This document shows, in pieces, positions 13,491-16,389 of a stretch of 16,389 nt of DNA; positions within the stretch are counted from its first letter, which is position 1; every line of letters begins with the position of its first letter. Below the pieces are notes generated by a model. The model was not told where the DNA came from and made no database searches. It saw only the letters and a list, made by a program, of their open reading frames with translations. Origin of the DNA: an uncultured Eubacteriales bacterium. Lineage in GTDB: Bacteria; Bacillota_A; Clostridia; Oscillospirales; Oscillospiraceae. The stretch lies in contig ONPY01000059.1 in NCBI GenBank assembly GCA_900319835.1, forward strand, positions 1 to 16,389, read 5' to 3'. Made by a program: the position numbers and the translations under genes.

Positions 13491-14101
13491 AAAAGAGAAT
13501 CTGGGACCTGTACGCCCCGATCTATGAGAGAGCCATGCGCGCTGACCGGAAGGTCTACGCCTTTATGTACGAGCGGATCCCGACGGTCATCCGCGGCAAA
13601 GAAGTGCTGGAGATCGCCACCGGGCCGGGTTTGCTGGCCAAGCACGTGGCAGGCGCGGCCAAGCGTATGATCGCCACGGACTATTCCGACGGCATGATCC
13701 GGGAGGCGAAGAAAGGCGCAATTCCTGCAAACCTCAGGTTTGAGGTGGCGGATGCAACCGCCCTGCCCTACGCGGACGACAGCTTTGATGCAGTGCTGAT
13801 CGCCAACGCCCTGCATGTGATGCCGGAGCCGGAGAAGGCTCTGCGGGAGATCGACCGGGTGCTGCGGCCGGGCGGCATCCTGATCGCGCCGAACTTTGTG
13901 GAGCATCAGACCGGAATGGCAGGCCGGATCTGGTCGGGGGTCTTGAGGCTGGCGGGCGTGAGCTTTGACCACCAGTGGACTTCACAGGAATATCTCGCCT
14001 GGCTGGAAGCGCATGGCTGGTGCGTCACTTTCAGCAAGGAAATGGCGGCGCGGATCACACTGATGTACGCCGAGTGCGGAAGAAAGGAAGATAAAGCATG
14101 A
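13487..14101 (+). CDS. Class I SAM-dependent methyltransferase (UbiE/Methyltransf_11 type)
   Basis: 204 residues from GTG 13487, with GGAGAG 8 bases upstream. A longer frame from TTG 13454 lacks a ribosome site. Motif I is VLEIATGPGLL (40-50), unusual in reading EIATG where most have DxGxG, the acidic residue is in ATDYSDGM (Asp65), and later motifs are ALPYADDSFDAVLIANALH and VLRPGGILIAPNF. The general type resembles UbiE-like and phospholipid or small-molecule methyltransferases. It overlaps the regulator remnant (GTGA) upstream and the small membrane-protein gene (ATGA) downstream. It belongs to a different operon from the other three methyltransferases and lacks the C5-N2-G5 promoter. Confidence 0.9.
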   Translation: MKKRIWDLYAPIYERAMRADRKVYAFMYERIPTVIRGKEVLEIATGPGLLAKHVAGAAKRMIATDYSDGMIREAKKGAIPANLRFEVADATALPYADDSFDAVLIANALHVMPEPEKALREIDRVLRPGGILIAPNFVEHQTGMAGRIWSGVLRLAGVSFDHQWTSQEYLAWLEAHGWCVTFSKEMAARITLMYAECGRKEDKA

Positions 14102-14508
14102 ACGCAAAAGAAATCATATATGAGACCGAAATCTCAGACGCACGCTGGTGGGCCTATGACATTCCGGGCAACGCAGGCTGGATCGCCTATCTGGTGTGCC
14201 TCGTCAAAAACCTGAAGCGTGGGCTGAACACATTCAACATGACGGCGCTGCTGCCGGGCGGATTGATGCTGCTGGGCGTTGGGGAACTGATCAGCGAGCG
14301 CATCGCCGGGCTTGACCGGGTACTGCCGAAGCGCCGCCTGCTGCGCGGCTTCGGAGCGCTGACCGTGGGCGGGATCGGCGGCATGGTCGTCTCCGCCCTT
14401 GGACTTGCGGCGCAGAAAGAAAAGAAGCATCCGGCGATCATGCTGATGGGCTCTTTGCTGTGCGCTGTGTTTGCCGGTCTCTGCTGGCAGGGATACAAGA
14501 AAAGATGA
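14098..14508 (+). CDS. Small integral membrane protein, unknown function
   Basis: 136 residues from ATG 14098, overlapping the methyltransferase stop by ATGA, with GGAAG upstream. The N-terminal 26 residues are polar. Hydrophobic segments lie at about 49-66 (TALLPGGLMLLGVGELI), 84-105 (GFGALTVGGIGGMVVSALGL) and 112-131 (AIMLMGSLLCAVFAGLCW), with a weaker one at 27-38. The tail is basic (YKKR), which favours an inside location. I do not recognise the family. Coupling to a methyltransferase and two hydrolases suggests a membrane-lipid or small-molecule role, which is only a guess. Confidence 0.8.
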   Translation: MNAKEIIYETEISDARWWAYDIPGNAGWIAYLVCLVKNLKRGLNTFNMTALLPGGLMLLGVGELISERIAGLDRVLPKRRLLRGFGALTVGGIGGMVVSALGLAAQKEKKHPAIMLMGSLLCAVFAGLCWQGYKKR

Positions 14509-14547
14509 GCGGCAGTAAAGACGGAAAAGCCGAGGAGGAGCAGAAGC

Positions 14548-15468
14548 ATGTCTTTGAAATATGAAGTGTTGAAGCGCCTGGTCAAGGCGTCGGGAATCAA
14601 GAAGCGCTGGGTCGGTCAGAGCACCGAGGAACTGCTGGAAAACCGCCGGAAGCAAAACGCCAAAAACCGCATCCCGGAGCTGAAGGACGACGCCTTTACC
14701 ATCAGCCGGATCGAGGTTATGGGCTTCCCGGTACTGAAGTTGATCCACAAGCAGCCTGCGGATCATGCCAATCTGTTCCTGATCGGCGGCGGCATGATCA
14801 GCGCGCCGAGACCCGGTTCTATCAAGAAGGCCCTGCGCTTTGCCAAAGAGACGGGGCTGGATCTCTTTGTTCCGTACTACCCGCTCTGCACAGACTATCC
14901 CATCACCAAAGCCTATGAGATGATCCACGAGACCTATCGGGTAATGCTGCACCAGTATGCGGCTGACCGGATCTCCGTCCTCGGTACCTCCTCCGGCGGG
15001 AATCTGGCACTGGGGATGGTGCCGTATATCAATGACAGGCATGACGACATCCCGATGCCGTCGTATATCATGGCGATCTCCCCCGGTACCTGTGTGGACG
15101 GCGAGGAGGAGTGGCAACGGATGCTGGAGCTGGACGAGAAAGATGTGGCCATCCCCGCCCAGTACATGAAAACGGCGCTGGAGGTCATGCGACACGGGGA
15201 CGACAGCGTGCCCGATTACATGCTCTGGCTGCAGCGGGCGGACTTTACCGGCTGCCCGCCGGTCACACTCATTTACGGAACCGATGAGACGCTCTACGCC
15301 TGCGCCCCGGCCATCGAGGCAGCGCTGCAGAAGTGCGGCGTTAACTATGAACAGATCCTCGGCGAAGGCCTGTTCCACTGCTATCCGGTCTTTCCCATCG
15401 TGAAAGAGGGCAAGGAGGGCTGGCGGCAGATGGTCGAGCGGATGATCCAATGGAGGGACGAGACATGA
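14548..15468 (+). CDS. Alpha/beta hydrolase of the hormone-sensitive-lipase/esterase type
   Basis: 306 residues from ATG 14548, with GAGGAGGAG 6-14 bases upstream. The nucleophile elbow is GTSSGG (146-151, Ser148), the acid is probably Asp246 in IYGTDETLY, and the base His277 is in EGLFHCYPVF, all in the order of the abhydrolase_3 family. The oxyanion segment usually written HGGG appears as IGGGM (79-83), so the histidine is replaced. No signal peptide is seen, so it should be cytoplasmic. Likely a carboxylesterase or lipase-like enzyme acting on small esters. It is 39 bases after the membrane-protein gene and overlaps the next hydrolase by ATGA. Confidence 0.9.
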   Translation: MSLKYEVLKRLVKASGIKKRWVGQSTEELLENRRKQNAKNRIPELKDDAFTISRIEVMGFPVLKLIHKQPADHANLFLIGGGMISAPRPGSIKKALRFAKETGLDLFVPYYPLCTDYPITKAYEMIHETYRVMLHQYAADRISVLGTSSGGNLALGMVPYINDRHDDIPMPSYIMAISPGTCVDGEEEWQRMLELDEKDVAIPAQYMKTALEVMRHGDDSVPDYMLWLQRADFTGCPPVTLIYGTDETLYACAPAIEAALQKCGVNYEQILGEGLFHCYPVFPIVKEGKEGWRQMVERMIQWRDET

Positions 15469-16344
15469 AAAGACAGGTTTTCCGGGTAGGGACCGACGGC
15501 TTTAACGGCGCATGGTATCCCTGCGCCGCACCGAGCAAACGCGGGATCATCGCCATGCTGGGCGACAGCGCGGAGGACTATATGGCTTCATCCGGAGCCA
15601 AATGGCTGAACCGACAGGGGATCCACGTGCTGGCCATGTCGCCGGAGAAAAAGGATTATGGGCACCACAATATCCCGCTGGAGCGCTTCGGCAAGGCCAT
15701 TGCGTTCATGAAAGCGCAGGGCATTGATAAGCTGGGCGTGGTGGGCGCCTCCACCACGGGGATGATGGCGCTGCTGGCGGCGTCCTATTATCCGGAGCTT
15801 ACGCTGACCGTCGCCATTTCTCCCCCGGATTTCGTGATGGAGGGCTTCTATCAGGACGGCAAGGACGGCGCAGGGCGAGCCGCTGCCTTATCTGCCCTAC
15901 GCCTACCGCCACCCGGAATATTGGCAGCGGATCGTCGCCGATTCGAAAGCCGGGGGTGACAGGATCGCCTCCCGGAAGATGTTTGACGAGTCCGAGCGCC
16001 GTCATCCCATCCGGGAAGAGGAGCGGATCAAGGTCGAAAAGATTCGCGGCAAGATCATCTTCATCGGCGCGGAGGACGACGTGCTGTGGGATACCTGCAA
16101 GTATATCCGCCGGATGGAGGAGCGGCTGGAGCGGCTTCCCCATGACAGCGTTTATGAAGCCTGGCTCTATGAGCACGGCACCCATTTTGCCTTCCCCGAA
16201 TCCCTGCTGAAGAGCATGCTCCCGGTGGGGTCCGGGCTTCTGGTGTCGTTCATGTTCAAAGCAGGGAAGGAGCATCCAAAGGAGTGCAGAGAGACGCGGC
16301 TCGATATCGACCGGCGGCTGAAAAAGGCGCTGGCGGAATGGTGA
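15465..16344 (+). pseudogene. Frameshifted alpha/beta hydrolase (BAAT C-terminal/acyl-CoA thioesterase-like)
   Basis: ATG 15465 has GGAGG 8 bases upstream and overlaps the previous stop. The first frame gives MKRQVFRVGTDGFNG through MEGFYQDGKDGAG, then changes to nonsense and stops at 15959. From about base 15876 a different frame continues smoothly (EPLPYLPYAYRHPEYWQRIV) to the TGA at 16342-16344. Removing one G from GGG at 15873-15875 restores a single 292-residue protein. The nucleophile region is VGASTTGMM (Ser96, with Thr where GxSxG has its last Gly), the acid lies in FIGAEDDVLW, and the base in EHGTHFAFPE, as in BAAT C-terminal-like hydrolases. It is either a true recent frameshift or a one-base sequencing or assembly error. 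Confidence 0.82.
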
Positions 16345-16363
16345 AGGACAGGAGGAAACAGAA

Positions 16364-16389
16364 ATGGCGCTTCTCAGGAAATTTTTCAA
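16364..16389 (+). CDS. Start of another gene in the hydrolase operon (partial)
   Basis: ATG 16364 follows AGGAGG (16350-16355) by 8 bases and lies 20 bases after the hydrolase stop. Only MALLRKFF is visible before the window ends, so no family can be named. Spacing and strand place it in the same operon. Confidence 0.6.

Noticed and set aside
1..16389. CRISPR array, tRNA/rRNA genes, insertion sequence or attachment site
   Set aside because: No regularly spaced repeats, no recognisable tRNA or rRNA sequence, no transposase or integrase and no flanking direct repeats were found by eye.

Overview
This window looks like chromosomal DNA from a fairly GC-rich Clostridia member, probably a gut Oscillospiraceae-type Firmicute. 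The grounds are the strong AGGAGG-type ribosome binding sites, tightly overlapping genes, GTG/TTG starts, a Clostridia-style lipoprotein signal (LAAC), and a mix of M14 deacylase, peptide/nickel-type ABC transporter, MATE and class I methyltransferase genes. The genus is an inference. I see no tRNA, rRNA, CRISPR array or intact insertion sequence.

Layout. (1) 1-1877, + strand: the end of a large unidentified gene, overlapped by a second unidentified gene. (2) 1922-1953: a hairpin between convergent genes. (3) 1957-3667, - strand: a two-gene operon with an M14 (succinylglutamate desuccinylase/aspartoacylase-like) enzyme followed by a class I SAM methyltransferase. (4) 3889-4614, +: a second methyltransferase, clearly a paralogue of the first, expressed divergently. 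(5) 4725-10461, +: a complete five-gene DppABCDF/NikABCDE-type ABC importer ending in a third methyltransferase. (6) 10686-12819, +: a MATE-family exporter with a long structured leader, then a DUF4198-like protein. (7) 12820-13490: a decayed stretch holding gene scraps, a good sigma-70 promoter with a DtxR-type operator, two hairpins and the C-terminal stump of a DtxR-family metalloregulator. (8) 13487-16389, +: a coupled operon with a fourth methyltransferase, a small membrane protein, two alpha/beta hydrolases (the second frameshifted) and the first codons of another gene.

The most striking signal is one regulatory cassette present four times with identical geometry: TAT (or CAT), C5-N2-G5, CTT, a weak -35 (TTCCGC in three, TTGTGG in one), exactly 17 bp, then a -10. 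It precedes the M14/methyltransferase operon, the second methyltransferase, the ABC importer and the MATE/DUF4198 pair. The dyad is centred about -42.5 in all four, where class II activators bind. This ties regions 3-6 (about 1957-12819) into one regulon: import by the ABC system, chemical modification by methyltransferases and a deacylase, and export by MATE. The DUF4198-like protein and the Dpp/Nik-type transporter hint at a metal or metal chelate as substrate, but the ligand cannot be read from sequence. No intact regulator gene lies in the window.

Region 8 appears to have been a separate, metal-regulated operon. Its DtxR-type regulator is now truncated, and the stop codon of the stump still overlaps the GTG start of the methyltransferase.
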